NCBI RefSeq assembly: GCF_001028665.1
Contig: NZ_CP011503.1
Coordinates: 3,348,001-3,412,000 of the forward strand
Length of the DNA: 64,000 nucleotides
From: Burkholderia pyrrocinia
Lineage (GTDB): Bacteria > Pseudomonadota > Gammaproteobacteria > Burkholderiales > Burkholderiaceae
Direction of reading: 5' to 3'
Positions within the stretch are counted from its first letter, which is position 1; the number at the start of each line of letters is the position of its first letter. Under the pieces are notes generated by a model that saw nothing but the letters and a program-made list of their open reading frames with translations, made no database searches and was not told where the DNA came from. Below are positions 38,662-48,117 of this stretch, one piece after another. The translations under genes were made by a program, and so were the position numbers.

Positions 38662-39900
38662 TCAGGCCGAATGGCGCTTGCGGTAACCGTCGAGGAAGCG
38701 TGCGATCCGGTTGATCGAATCGGTCAGGTCGTCGAGGTTCGGCAGGAAAACCACGCGGAAGTGGTCCGGCGTCGCCCAGTTGAAACCCGTGCCCTGCACG
38801 AGCAGCACGCGCTCCTCGAGCAGCAGGTCGAGTATGAACTGCTGGTCGTTCTGGATCGGATAGATTTTCGGATCGAGGCGCGGGAACATGTACAGCGCGG
38901 CCTGCGGCTTGACGCAGGTCACGCCCGGAATCGACGTGAGCATGTCGTAAGCGAGCTCGCGCTGCTTGTACAGGCGCCCGCTCGGCACGATCAGCTCGTT
39001 GATGCTCTGGTAGCCGCCGAGCGCCGTCTGGATCGCGAACTGCCCCGGTACGTTCGCGCACAGCCGCATCGACGACAGGATCCCGAGCCCTTCGAGGTAA
39101 TCCTTCGCGCGCCGGCGGTTGTCGCCGCCGAGGCCCGACACGGCCATCCAGCCCGCACGATAGCCGCACGAACGATAGCTCTTCGACAGGCTGTTGAACG
39201 TGACGGTGATCACGTCCTCCGACAGCGAGCCCATCGCCGTGTGCTCGAGGCCGTCATAGACGATCTTGTCGTAGACCTCGTCGGCGAACACGATCAGCCC
39301 GTGCTGGCGCGCGATCTCGATCAGCTCCAGCAGCAATTCGTCGGAATAAAGCGCGCCCGTCGGGTTGTTCGGGTTGATCACGACGATCGCCTTCGTGTTC
39401 GGCGTGATCTTGCGGCGGATGTCGTCGAGGTCGGGCATCCACGCGTTCTGCTCGTCGCACACGTAGTGCACGGGCGTGCCGCCCGACAGGCTCACCGCCG
39501 CCGTCCACAGCGGGTAGTCGGGCGCGGGCAGCAGCACTTCGTCGCCGTCGTTCAGGAGCGCCTGGGTCGCCATCACGATCAGCTCGGACGCGCCGTTGCC
39601 GATGTAGATGTCGTCGAGGCCGACGCCCACCACGCCCTTCTCCTGCGTGTAGTGCATCACGGCCTTGCGGGCCGAGAACACGCCCTTCGAATCCGAATAG
39701 CCCGACGACGCGGGCAGGTTGCGGATCATGTCCTGGATGATCTCGTCCGGCGCGTCGAAACCGAACGGCGCGAGGTTGCCGATGTTCAGCTTGATGATGC
39801 GATGGCCTTCTTCCTCGAGGCGCTTGGCGTGCTCGAGCACCGGGCCACGGATGTCGTAGCAGACGTTGAGCAGCTTGTTCGACTTCTGAATCGGTTTCAC
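38662..39900 (-). CDS. alaA: AlaA-like alanine/glutamate-pyruvate aminotransferase
   Basis: PLP fold-type I aminotransferase that makes alanine from pyruvate and glutamate. It matches E. coli AlaA closely: VCYDIRGPVLEHAKRLEEEGH, NIGNLAPFGFDAPDEI, VPAPDYPLWTAAVSLSGG-like segment, NPNNPTGALYSDELL, the PLP lysine in SLSKSYR and a C-terminal LVQGTGFNW. I chose the GTG at 39898-39900 (412 aa; AGGA lies upstream) over the ATG at 39948, which lacks a ribosome-binding site. It is followed by hom and thrC on the same strand. Confidence 0.9.
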   Translation of the reverse strand: MKPIQKSNKLLNVCYDIRGPVLEHAKRLEEEGHRIIKLNIGNLAPFGFDAPDEIIQDMIRNLPASSGYSDSKGVFSARKAVMHYTQEKGVVGVGLDDIYIGNGASELIVMATQALLNDGDEVLLPAPDYPLWTAAVSLSGGTPVHYVCDEQNAWMPDLDDIRRKITPNTKAIVVINPNNPTGALYSDELLLELIEIARQHGLIVFADEVYDKIVYDGLEHTAMGSLSEDVITVTFNSLSKSYRSCGYRAGWMAVSGLGGDNRRRAKDYLEGLGILSSMRLCANVPGQFAIQTALGGYQSINELIVPSGRLYKQRELAYDMLTSIPGVTCVKPQAALYMFPRLDPKIYPIQNDQQFILDLLLEERVLLVQGTGFNWATPDHFRVVFLPNLDDLTDSINRIARFLDGYRKRHSA

Positions 39901-40057
39901 GACGACACGGTTCCTGGGTTGGCCTTGCGGCCGGGGGGACGGGATCAAAACTGGAAAGCGGCCGGTCTGTGCGCGCTGTCTAGACTGGGAAAATGCGGGC
40001 GATCGGGCACGACTTGTGGCAGCGCGCGATGCAAGTGGCGCCCGGGGGCGACCAAAA

Positions 40058-40063
40058 AGTTAT
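40058..40063 (+). promoter_or_regulatory. Candidate -10 element in the alaA / Mth938-gene divergent spacer
   Basis: A consensus TATAAT inside an AT-rich island (about 40051-40068) of an otherwise GC-rich 270-bp spacer. It could serve the plus-strand gene; the complementary strand also offers an AT-rich -10 for alaA. No convincing -35 is seen. Confidence 0.5.
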
Positions 40064-40215
40064 AATTTAGCGGATTTTGGCCGACTTTCGCAATGCACCA
40101 TAGCCGCGCCGGGCCCGCGCCGTGAGGCGTCCCGCGTGCGCAGGCGCGCGAAACCGGCCACCCGGGCCCGTGCGGCCCTGCAACACATTCCCCTACGGAA
40201 CCGCGGAATACCGAT

Positions 40216-40590
40216 TTGAAACTGCACCAGGACGCGAGCGGCGCGCTCAACACCGTCACCGGCTACGGCCCCGATTATGTCGACGTCAATCTCGAACGCC
40301 ATGAAACGAGCGTCATCGTGCTGCCCGGCGCGCCGGTCCAGGCATGGCCCGTGTCGTCGTTCGACGAGCTCGCACCCGAGCATTTCGCGATGCTGCTCGA
40401 CCCGCCCCCCGAACTCGTGATCTTCGGCAGCGGCGCGCGGCTGCGCTTCCCGCACCCGCGGCTGGTCGCCGCGCTCACGGCCAGGCGGATCGGCGTCGAG
40501 ACGATGGATTTCCAGGCCGCGTGCCGCACCTACAACATCCTGATGGCCGAGGGCCGCAAAGTCGCCGCCGCGCTCTTAATTGAACGTTAA
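40216..40590 (+). CDS. Mth938-domain (DUF498) protein
   Basis: Small protein of unknown function, 124 residues. The Mth938-like fold is indicated by VTGYGPDYVDVNLERHETSVIVLPG, PELVIFGSGARLRFPHP and VETMDFQAACRTYNILMAEGR. Homologues include human NDUFAF3/C11orf67-type proteins. It appears to start at TTG (40216-40218). It precedes the arn genes by 120 bp on the same strand, a placement that may make it part of the same transcription unit. Confidence 0.85.
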   Translation: MKLHQDASGALNTVTGYGPDYVDVNLERHETSVIVLPGAPVQAWPVSSFDELAPEHFAMLLDPPPELVIFGSGARLRFPHPRLVAALTARRIGVETMDFQAACRTYNILMAEGRKVAAALLIER

Positions 40591-40713
40591 TCCCCGATGC
40601 GGTAAAACTCGGGCCGGCGCGGCGGGTCGATCCCCGGATCGGCCCGGCCCGGCCGCCCGCCCCCGGCGCAACCCGCCGGCGGCCCGTCACAACAACCAAC
40701 AGGCTGAAAATCC

Positions 40714-42390
40714 ATGAACGATACGCCGTCGAGGCTACCGCTCAATCGCATCACGCTCGTCCTCCTGCTCGTCGCGCTCGCGGTCGTCTGGTTCGCGCCG
40801 CTCGGGCTGCGCCACCTGATCCCGAGCGACGAAGGCCGCTACGCGGAGATGGCGCGCGAGATGTTCGTCACCGGCGACTGGATCACGCCGCGCTACAACG
40901 GCTACAAGTACTTCGAGAAGCCGCCGCTGCAGACCTGGCTGAACGCGCTGACGTTCGCGTGGTTCGGCATCGGCGAATGGCAGGCGCGCCTCTACACGGC
41001 CGTCGTGAGCTTCGCCGGCATCCTGCTCGTCGGCTTCACCGGCGCGCGCTTGTTCAACCCGCTGTCGGGCTTCCTCGCGGCCGTCGTGCTCGCGTGCTCG
41101 CCGTACTGGAACCTGATGGGCCATTTCAACGCGCTCGACATGGGTCTCGCGTTCTGGATGGCGCTGTCGCTGTGCTCGCTGCTGCTCGCGCAGCGGCCCG
41201 GGCTGCGCCCGGCCGCGGTGCGCGGCTGGATGTGGGCGTGCTGGGCCGCGATGGCGTTCGCGGTGCTGTCGAAGGGCCTCGTCGGCCTGATCCTGCCCGG
41301 CGCCGTGCTCGTGCTCTATACGCTGATCGCGCGCGACTGGGCGCTGTGGAAGCGCCTGTACCTGGTCAGCGGCCTCGTGATCTTCTTCGCGATCGTCACG
41401 CCGTGGTTCGTGCTCGTCCAGCAACGCAACCCCGAGTTCTTCAACTTCTTCTTCATCGTCCAGCAGTTCCGCCGGTACCTGACCCCGGAACAGAACCGCC
41501 CTGGCCCGCTGTACTACTTCGTGCCGGTGCTGCTGGTCGGCTTCCTGCCGTGGCTGTCGGTCGCGTGGCAGAGCATCCGCCATGCGCTGCGGATGCCGCG
41601 CCAGCCGAACGGCTTCTCGCCGATGCTCGTGCTGCTGATCTGGAGCGCATTCATCTTCCTGTTCTTCAGCGCGTCGCATTCGAAACTGATCTCGTACGTG
41701 CTGCCGGTCGCGCCGGCGCTCGCGCTGATCATCGGTGCGTACCTGCCGCTGATGTCGGCCGACCGGTTCCGCCGCCACCTGCTCGGCTACCTCGTGTTTT
41801 TCGTCGTCGCGGCATTCGGGATCATCTTCCTCGCGTACCAGGGCGATGCCCGCACGCCGAACGCGCTGTACCGCGCGTTCCAGATGTGGCTGTACGCAGG
41901 CCTCGCGGTCTCGGCCGCGCTGACGCTCGCGGCGGCATGGCTGAACCGCCGCGCGGGCGTGGCAGCCGCGATCACCGCATTCGGCGCCGCGTGGCTCGCG
42001 TTCGGCACGATCGGCGGCACCGGGCACGACGAGTTCGGCCGCTACAGCTCGGGCGCGCTGCTCGCGCCCGCCGTGCGCGCCGAACTGGCGAAGCTGCCGC
42101 CCGACACGCCGTTCTACTCGATCGAGATGCTCGATCACACGTTCCCGTTCTATATGGGCCACACGACGATCATGGTCCAGCGCCAGGACGAGCTCGCATT
42201 CGGGATCTCGGTCGAGCCGAACAAGTGGATTCCGACCGTCGACGAATGGATCACGCGCTGGAAGCAGGAAACCCATGCGCTCGCGATCATGCCGCCCGGC
42301 CAGTACGACACGCTGGTCAAGCAAGGCGTGCCGATGCGCGTGATCGCGCGCGACAGCCGCCGCGTGATCGTCGAGAAACCGCAATCGTAA
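40714..42390 (+). CDS. arnT: ArnT, L-Ara4N transferase to lipid A
   Basis: Inner-membrane GT-C enzyme that moves 4-amino-4-deoxy-L-arabinose from undecaprenyl phosphate to lipid A at the periplasmic face. The 558-residue protein has about 12 hydrophobic segments, the acidic loop PSDEGRYAEMAREM after helix 1 and the acceptor-loop motif YFEKPPLQTW. The C-terminal periplasmic domain runs from about 450. It opens the biosynthetic cluster, whereas in enterobacteria arnT follows arnD. Confidence 0.92.
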   Translation: MNDTPSRLPLNRITLVLLLVALAVVWFAPLGLRHLIPSDEGRYAEMAREMFVTGDWITPRYNGYKYFEKPPLQTWLNALTFAWFGIGEWQARLYTAVVSFAGILLVGFTGARLFNPLSGFLAAVVLACSPYWNLMGHFNALDMGLAFWMALSLCSLLLAQRPGLRPAAVRGWMWACWAAMAFAVLSKGLVGLILPGAVLVLYTLIARDWALWKRLYLVSGLVIFFAIVTPWFVLVQQRNPEFFNFFFIVQQFRRYLTPEQNRPGPLYYFVPVLLVGFLPWLSVAWQSIRHALRMPRQPNGFSPMLVLLIWSAFIFLFFSASHSKLISYVLPVAPALALIIGAYLPLMSADRFRRHLLGYLVFFVVAAFGIIFLAYQGDARTPNALYRAFQMWLYAGLAVSAALTLAAAWLNRRAGVAAAITAFGAAWLAFGTIGGTGHDEFGRYSSGALLAPAVRAELAKLPPDTPFYSIEMLDHTFPFYMGHTTIMVQRQDELAFGISVEPNKWIPTVDEWITRWKQETHALAIMPPGQYDTLVKQGVPMRVIARDSRRVIVEKPQS

Positions 42391-42403
42391 GGACGCCCAC
42401 CGC

Positions 42404-42775
42404 ATGAATCCCGTTTCGTTCGTCTGCATCATCACCGGCGTGATGCTCAACGCCTGTGCGCAACTGCTGCTGAAAGCCGGCGTCAACGCCGTTGGACACT
42501 TCGAATTCAGCCGTGCGAACATCCTCCCGGTCGGCCTGAAGATCGCGACCCAGTTGCCGATCATCGGCGGTCTCGGCTGCTACGTGCTGAGCGTCGTCGT
42601 CTGGATCCTCGGGCTGTCGCGGGTCGACGTGTCGATCGCGTACCCGATGCTGTCGCTCGGTTACGTCGTCAACGCAGTCGCGGCCTGGTACCTGTTCGGC
42701 GAGGTGCTGTCGGTCCAGCGGCTCGTCGGCATCGGCATCATCCTGATCGGCGTGCTCGTGCTTGCACGAAGCTGA
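42404..42775 (+). CDS. ArnE/ArnF-like small multidrug-resistance-type flippase subunit
   Basis: Four-helix membrane protein of the EamA/SMR type, 123 residues, proposed to flip undecaprenyl-phosphate-L-Ara4N across the inner membrane. FVCIITGVMLNACAQLLLKAG opens helix 1 and the C-terminus WYLFGEVLSVQRLVGIGIILIGV is typical of ArnE/F. Only one such gene is present, while enterobacteria have the pair arnE-arnF. It begins 13 bp after arnT. Confidence 0.85.
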   Translation: MNPVSFVCIITGVMLNACAQLLLKAGVNAVGHFEFSRANILPVGLKIATQLPIIGGLGCYVLSVVVWILGLSRVDVSIAYPMLSLGYVVNAVAAWYLFGEVLSVQRLVGIGIILIGVLVLARS

Positions 42776-42905
42776 GCATGCCTCGCAGCGTTAAGCGCCT
42801 GCCTACAAAAAATCACGGTGCGAATCCGCCAACCGGTGTTTAATGCCGGTTTCGGTCGGGATCGCCCGACCCTTTTATTACACGCCATTACAGGCCAAAG
42901 CGTTC

Positions 42906-44057
42906 ATGAGCCAGACTACCGCTCCGTTTCTGCCGTTCACCCGCCCCGAGATCGATGAGGAAACCATCCAGGGCGTCGTCGAAGTGCTGCGCTCGGGCTG
43001 GATCACCACCGGCCCGCAATGCCAGAAATTCGAAGCGGCGCTGTCCGAATACTGCGGCGGCCGTCCGGTCCGCGCGTTCAACTCGGGCACCTGCACGCTC
43101 GAGATCGGCCTGCGCATCGCGGGCGTCGGTGCGGGCGACGAGGTGATCACGACGCCGGCGTCGTGGGTCTCGACCAGCAACGTGATCCTCGAGACGGGTG
43201 CGACGCCCGTGTTCGCGGACATCGATCCCGTCACGCGCAACATCGATCTCGACAAGCTCGAACAGGCGATCACGCCGCGCACGAAGGCGATCATCCCCGT
43301 CTACCTGGCCGGCCTGCCGGTCGACATGGACCGCCTGTACGCGATCGCGCGCGCGCACAACCTGCGCGTGATCGAAGATGCGGCGCAGGCGCTCGGCTCG
43401 ACGTGGAACGGCAAGCGCATCGGCGCGCTCGGCGACATCGTGTCGTTCAGCTTCCACGCGAACAAGAACCTGACGACGATCGAAGGCGGCGCGCTCGTGC
43501 TGAACAACGAGGACGAGGCGACGCTCGCGCAGAAGTACCGGCTGCAGGGCATCACGCGCACGGGCTTCGACGGGATGGACTGCGACGTGCTCGGCGGCAA
43601 GTACAACCTGACCGACGTCGCCGCGCGCGTCGGCCTCGGCCAGTTGCCGCACCTCGAGCGCTTCACCTCGCAGCGCCGTGCGCTCGCGCGCGCGTATTTC
43701 GCCGCGTTCGACGGCGGCGCGGCCGCGAAGCTCGGCGTCGGCCTGCCGGTCGCCGAATTCGAGAACGGCAACTGGCACATGTTCCAGATCACGCTGCCGC
43801 TCGAGCAGCTGTCGATCCCGCGCGCCGAGTTCATGGCGCAGATGAAGGAACGCGGCATCGGCACGGGCATCCACTACCCGGCGATCCATCTTTTCACGCT
43901 GTACCGTGCGCGAGGCTTCAAGGAGGGCATGTTCCCCCACGCCGAACGGTACGGCGCGTCGACCGTCACGCTGCCGCTCTTCACGCAGATGACGGAGGGC
44001 GACGTGCGTCGCGTGGTCGACGCCATCAACCAGATTTGCGAACAATACGGAAAATAA
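42906..44057 (+). CDS. arnB: ArnB, UDP-4-amino-4-deoxy-L-arabinose aminotransferase
   Basis: PLP aminotransferase that makes UDP-L-Ara4N from the 4-keto sugar and glutamate. The 383-residue protein belongs to the DegT/DnrJ/EryC1 family, with FNSGTCTLEIGLRIAGVGAGDEVITTP, the EDAAQALGSTW acidic motif and the PLP lysine Lys187 in SFHANKNLTT. The ATG at 42906 was chosen over an upstream start at 42843 to match the family start. A 130-bp spacer before it could hold a second promoter. Confidence 0.95.
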   Translation: MSQTTAPFLPFTRPEIDEETIQGVVEVLRSGWITTGPQCQKFEAALSEYCGGRPVRAFNSGTCTLEIGLRIAGVGAGDEVITTPASWVSTSNVILETGATPVFADIDPVTRNIDLDKLEQAITPRTKAIIPVYLAGLPVDMDRLYAIARAHNLRVIEDAAQALGSTWNGKRIGALGDIVSFSFHANKNLTTIEGGALVLNNEDEATLAQKYRLQGITRTGFDGMDCDVLGGKYNLTDVAARVGLGQLPHLERFTSQRRALARAYFAAFDGGAAAKLGVGLPVAEFENGNWHMFQITLPLEQLSIPRAEFMAQMKERGIGTGIHYPAIHLFTLYRARGFKEGMFPHAERYGASTVTLPLFTQMTEGDVRRVVDAINQICEQYGK

Positions 44058-44063
44058 GCGTAC

Positions 44064-45101
44064 ATGAGTCACCTTGAAGCACGCGCCGGGCATCCGGGCG
44101 CCGGGCACCTGGACGCCGGCCGGCCCGAAGTATCGATCATCATCCCCGTGTACAACGAGGAAGATGGCCTCGCCGCGCTGTTCGCGCGGCTGTATCCGGC
44201 ACTCGACGCACTCGACACGTCATACGAAGTGATCCTGATCAACGACGGCAGCCGCGACCGCTCGGCCGCGATGCTCGCCGACCAGTTCCACGTGCGCCCC
44301 GACACGACGCGCGTCGTGCTGCTCAACGGCAACTACGGCCAGCACATGGCAATCCTCGCGGGCTTCGCGCAGTCGCGCGGCGAGATCGTCATCACGCTCG
44401 ACGCCGACCTGCAGAACCCGCCCGAGGAAATCGGCAAGCTGATCGCGAAGATGCGCGAGGGCTACGACTACGTCGGCTCGATCCGCAAGCAGCGCCAGGA
44501 CAGCCTGTGGCGACGCAAGGCGTCGCAGATGATGAACCGGCTGCGCGAGCGCATCACGCGCATCAAGATGACCGACCAGGGCTGCATGCTGCGCGCGTAC
44601 AGCCGCCGCATCATCGACACGATCAACGTGTGCGGCGAAGTCAACACGTTCATCCCCGCGCTGGCCTATACGTTCGCGCAGAACCCGACCGAGATCGAGG
44701 TCGCGCACGAGGAGCGCTTCGCGGGCGAGTCGAAGTACTCGCTGTACAGCCTGATCCGGCTGAACTTCGACCTCGTGACGGGCTTCTCGGTCGTGCCGCT
44801 GCAGTGGCTGTCGTTCATCGGCGTGATCCTGTCGCTCGGCTCCGCCGCGCTGTTCGTGCTGCTGCTCGTGCGGCGCTTCATCGTCGGCGCGGAAGTGCAA
44901 GGCGTGTTCACGCTGTTCGCGATCACGTTCTTCCTGCTCGGCGTGATCATCTTCGCGCTCGGCCTGCTCGGCGAATACGTCGGCCGCATCTACCAGCAGG
45001 TGCGCGCACGGCCGCGCTACCTGATCCAGGCCGTGCTCGAGCAGCACGACGGCATGCCGGCGGTGCCGGCCGGCGCGAACCGCGCGGGAGCCGCGCAATG
45101 A
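44064..45101 (+). CDS. arnC: ArnC, undecaprenyl-phosphate L-Ara4FN transferase
   Basis: GT2 enzyme that attaches formylated L-Ara4N to undecaprenyl phosphate. The 345-residue protein has an unusual 20-residue N-terminal extension (His/Gly/Ala-rich), then EVSIIIPVYNEEDGLAALF, the DADLQNPPEE catalytic aspartates, and two C-terminal membrane segments (about 240-315). The stop overlaps the formyltransferase start as ATGA. Confidence 0.95.
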   Translation: MSHLEARAGHPGAGHLDAGRPEVSIIIPVYNEEDGLAALFARLYPALDALDTSYEVILINDGSRDRSAAMLADQFHVRPDTTRVVLLNGNYGQHMAILAGFAQSRGEIVITLDADLQNPPEEIGKLIAKMREGYDYVGSIRKQRQDSLWRRKASQMMNRLRERITRIKMTDQGCMLRAYSRRIIDTINVCGEVNTFIPALAYTFAQNPTEIEVAHEERFAGESKYSLYSLIRLNFDLVTGFSVVPLQWLSFIGVILSLGSAALFVLLLVRRFIVGAEVQGVFTLFAITFFLLGVIIFALGLLGEYVGRIYQQVRARPRYLIQAVLEQHDGMPAVPAGANRAGAAQ

Positions 45102-46045
45102 AGCCGCGCGCGGTCGTCTTCGCGTATCACAACGTCGGCGTGCGGTGCCTGCAGGTGCTGCTCGCGCGCGGCGTCGACGTCGCGCTCGTCGTCACGCACG
45201 AGGACAACCCGAACGAGAACATCTGGTTCGGCAGCGTCGCGTCGGTCGCGGCCGAGCACGGCATTCCGGTCGTCACGCCGGCCGATCCCGCCGATCCGGC
45301 GCTGCGCCGCGCGGTGTCGGACGCGCAGCCCGATTTCATCTTCTCGTTCTACTACCGGCACATGCTGCCGGTGGACCTGCTCGCGATCGCGCCGCGCGGC
45401 GCGTACAACATGCACGGCTCGCTGCTGCCGAAATACCGGGGTCGGGTACCGACCAACTGGGCCGTGCTGAACGGCGAGACCGAAACCGGCGCGACGCTGC
45501 ACGAGATGGCCGCGAAGCCCGACGCGGGCGCGATCATCGGCCAGACCGCGGTGCCGATCCTGCCCGACGACACGGCCACGCAAGTGTTCGACAAGGTCAC
45601 GGTGGCCGCCGAGCAGACGCTCTGGCGCGTGCTGCCCGCGCTGCTCGCGGGCGAGGCTGCGCATCTGCCGAACGATCTCGCGACCGGCAGCTACTTCGGC
45701 GGGCGCAAGCCCGAAGACGGCCGCGTCGACTGGTCGAAGCCGGCCGCGCAGGTCTACAACCTGGTGCGCGCGGTCGCGCCCCCGTATCCGGGCGCGTTTA
45801 CGGATGTCGACGGCACGCGTTTCGTGATCGCGCGCGCGCGCCTCGCGGCGCCCGGCAGCGCGGCAGCGGCCGCCGCGGCAGATTTGCCGCCCGGCCTGCA
45901 CGTAAGCGATAATGCGCTATTCGGCGTCTGCGGCGACAGCCGCGCCCTATCCATTCTCGAGCTGTGGCAGCAGCGCGACGGCAGCGAAACCGTCGTGACG
46001 CCCGCGGAATTCGCGCAGTTCATTCATTCTTCCCGTCATTCATGA
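45098..46045 (+). CDS. UDP-L-Ara4N formyltransferase (N-terminal half of ArnA as a separate gene)
   Basis: N10-formyltetrahydrofolate-dependent formylation of UDP-L-Ara4N. The 315-residue protein has the formyltransferase core with NMHGSLLPKYRGRVPTNWAV (Asn and His catalytic) and the aspartate in AAKPDAGAIIGQ, followed by a formyltransferase C-terminal domain. In E. coli this is residues 1-304 of the bifunctional ArnA. Here it is an independent gene that overlaps its neighbours by 4 nt on both sides. Confidence 0.94.
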   Translation: MKPRAVVFAYHNVGVRCLQVLLARGVDVALVVTHEDNPNENIWFGSVASVAAEHGIPVVTPADPADPALRRAVSDAQPDFIFSFYYRHMLPVDLLAIAPRGAYNMHGSLLPKYRGRVPTNWAVLNGETETGATLHEMAAKPDAGAIIGQTAVPILPDDTATQVFDKVTVAAEQTLWRVLPALLAGEAAHLPNDLATGSYFGGRKPEDGRVDWSKPAAQVYNLVRAVAPPYPGAFTDVDGTRFVIARARLAAPGSAAAAAAADLPPGLHVSDNALFGVCGDSRALSILELWQQRDGSETVVTPAEFAQFIHSSRHS

Positions 46046-47097
46046 AAGCAAAAAAAGTCCTGATCCTGGGTGTGAACGGCTTCATCGGCCATCACCTGTC
46101 GAAGCGCATTCTTGAAACCACCGATTGGGAAGTGTTCGGCATGGACATGCAGACCGATCGGCTTGGCGACCTCGTCAACCACGAGCGGATGCATTTCTTC
46201 GAAGGCGACATCACGATCAACAAGGAGTGGGTCGAGTATCACGTGAAGAAGTGCGACGTGATCCTGCCGCTCGTCGCGATCGCGACGCCCGCCACCTACG
46301 TCCAGCAGCCGCTGCGCGTGTTCGAGCTCGACTTCGAGGCGAACCTGCCGATCGTGCGTTCGGCCGTCAAGTACGGCAAGCACCTCGTGTTCCCGTCGAC
46401 CTCCGAGGTCTACGGCATGTGCTCGGACGAGCAGTTCGACCCGGATGCATCGGCGCTCACCTACGGCCCGATCAACAAGCCGCGCTGGATCTACGCGTGC
46501 TCGAAGCAGCTGATGGACCGCGTGATCTGGGGCTACGGGATGGAAGGCCTGAACTTCACGCTGTTCCGTCCGTTCAACTGGATCGGCCCGGGCCTCGACT
46601 CGATCTACACGCCGAAGGAAGGCAGCTCGCGCGTCGTCACGCAGTTCCTCGGCCACATCGTGCGCGGCGAGAACATCAGCCTCGTCGACGGCGGCTCGCA
46701 GAAGCGCGCGTTCACCGACATCGGCGACGGCATCAGCGCGCTGATGAAGATCATCGACAACGCGAACGGCGTCGCGTCGGGCAAGATCTACAACATCGGG
46801 AATCCGAAGAACAACTTCTCGGTTCGCGAACTCGCGCACAAGATGCTCGAACTGGCGGCGGAATACCCCGAGTACGCCGATTCGGCCAAGCAGGTGAAGC
46901 TCGTCGAAACGACGTCCGGCGCCTACTACGGCAACGGCTACCAGGACGTGCAGAACCGCGTGCCGAAGATCGACAACACGATGCAGGAGCTCGGCTGGGC
47001 GCCGCAAGCGACGTTCGACGACGCGCTGCGCAACATCTTCGAAGCGTATCGCGGCCACGTCGCCGACGCGCGCGCGCTCGTCGAACAGCAAGGCTGA
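46042..47097 (+). CDS. arnA: UDP-glucuronate oxidative decarboxylase (C-terminal half of ArnA as a separate gene)
   Basis: NAD-dependent short-chain dehydrogenase-type enzyme that turns UDP-glucuronate into the UDP-4-keto-pentose used by ArnB. The 351-residue protein has the Rossmann motif LGVNGFIGHHL (residues 9-19), STSEVYGMC, YACSKQLMDR with the Tyr-Lys pair region and FRPFNWIGPGLDSI carrying the arginine. It matches residues 315-660 of E. coli ArnA. ATG at 46042 overlaps the previous stop. Confidence 0.95.
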   Translation: MKAKKVLILGVNGFIGHHLSKRILETTDWEVFGMDMQTDRLGDLVNHERMHFFEGDITINKEWVEYHVKKCDVILPLVAIATPATYVQQPLRVFELDFEANLPIVRSAVKYGKHLVFPSTSEVYGMCSDEQFDPDASALTYGPINKPRWIYACSKQLMDRVIWGYGMEGLNFTLFRPFNWIGPGLDSIYTPKEGSSRVVTQFLGHIVRGENISLVDGGSQKRAFTDIGDGISALMKIIDNANGVASGKIYNIGNPKNNFSVRELAHKMLELAAEYPEYADSAKQVKLVETTSGAYYGNGYQDVQNRVPKIDNTMQELGWAPQATFDDALRNIFEAYRGHVADARALVEQQG

Positions 47098-47110
47098 TCG
47101 GGACGCTCGC

Positions 47111-48007
47111 TTGGCTCGCATCGTCCTCAAGATCGACGTCGACACGCTGCGCGGCACGCGCGAAGGCGTGCCGAACCTCGCGCGCATCTTCGACCGCTTC
47201 AATGCGCGCGCGACCTTCCTCTTCAGCCTCGGGCCCGATCACACGGGCTGGGCGCTGCGGCGCGTGTTCCGCCCCGGCTTCCTGAAGAAGGTGTCGCGCA
47301 CGTCGGTGGTCGAACACTACGGCGTGAAGCAGCTGATGTACGGCGTGCTGCTGCCGGGCCCCGACATCGGCCGCCGTGCGATCTCCGACATGCGCGCGAT
47401 CCACGAGGCCGGCTTCGAATGCGGGATCCATACATGGGATCACGTGTACTGGCAGGACAACGTCCGCGCGCGCGATCGCGACTGGACCGCGCGTGAAATG
47501 CAGAAGAGCCATGCGCGCTTCATCGAGATCTTCGGCGCACCGCCCGTCACGCACGGCGCGGCCGGCTGGCAGATGAACGACTCCGCGTTCGAGCAGATCG
47601 ACGCATGGGGGATGCGCTACGCGTCCGACGGTCGCGGCCATACGCCGTACCTGCCCGTCGTCGGCGGCCGCACGCTGTCGCACGTGCAGATGCCGACGAC
47701 GCTGCCCACGCTCGACGAAGTGCTCGGCATCGACGGCGTCGACACGCACAACGTCGCCGCGCACATCCTCAAGTTCACCGAAACCAATCCGCACGACCAG
47801 GTGTTCACGCTGCATGCGGAGCTGGAAGGCCAGAAGCTCGCGCCCGTGTTCGAGCAACTGCTCGCCGGCTGGCGCGCGCAAGGCCACACGTTTGCGACGA
47901 TGGGCGACTACCACGCGACGCTGGACCGCGACTCGCTGCCATCGTACCCTGTCACGTGGGGCGAAATCCCCGGCCGCTCCGGCGAACTGATCGTCCAGCC
48001 CGACTGA
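47111..48007 (+). CDS. arnD: ArnD, deformylase acting on undecaprenyl-phosphate L-Ara4FN
   Basis: NodB-family polysaccharide deacetylase that removes the formyl group after transfer to the lipid carrier. The 298-residue protein starts RIVLKIDVDTLRGTREGVPN with the metal-binding Asp pair, has the histidines in FECGIHTWDHVYWQ and THGAAGWQMND. The apparent start is TTG (47111-47113). Last gene of the arn cluster. Confidence 0.94.
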   Translation: MARIVLKIDVDTLRGTREGVPNLARIFDRFNARATFLFSLGPDHTGWALRRVFRPGFLKKVSRTSVVEHYGVKQLMYGVLLPGPDIGRRAISDMRAIHEAGFECGIHTWDHVYWQDNVRARDRDWTAREMQKSHARFIEIFGAPPVTHGAAGWQMNDSAFEQIDAWGMRYASDGRGHTPYLPVVGGRTLSHVQMPTTLPTLDEVLGIDGVDTHNVAAHILKFTETNPHDQVFTLHAELEGQKLAPVFEQLLAGWRAQGHTFATMGDYHATLDRDSLPSYPVTWGEIPGRSGELIVQPD

Positions 48008-48117
48008 GTTCGCACGCGAGCCGGCGTCGCCCGCAGCGCCCTTGCGGCGCGCTGCCGCGACGCCCCGCCGCACCGCGCCGCCGTCGCGGCGCCTTTCCAT
48101 AACAACAGGAGAAACAC

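Noticed and set aside
35813..39169. An 1118-codon frame read as one protein
   Set aside because: Only its last 483 codons are threonine synthase. The rest is an antisense-like frame overlapping hom and alaA in other phases, so it is not a fusion.
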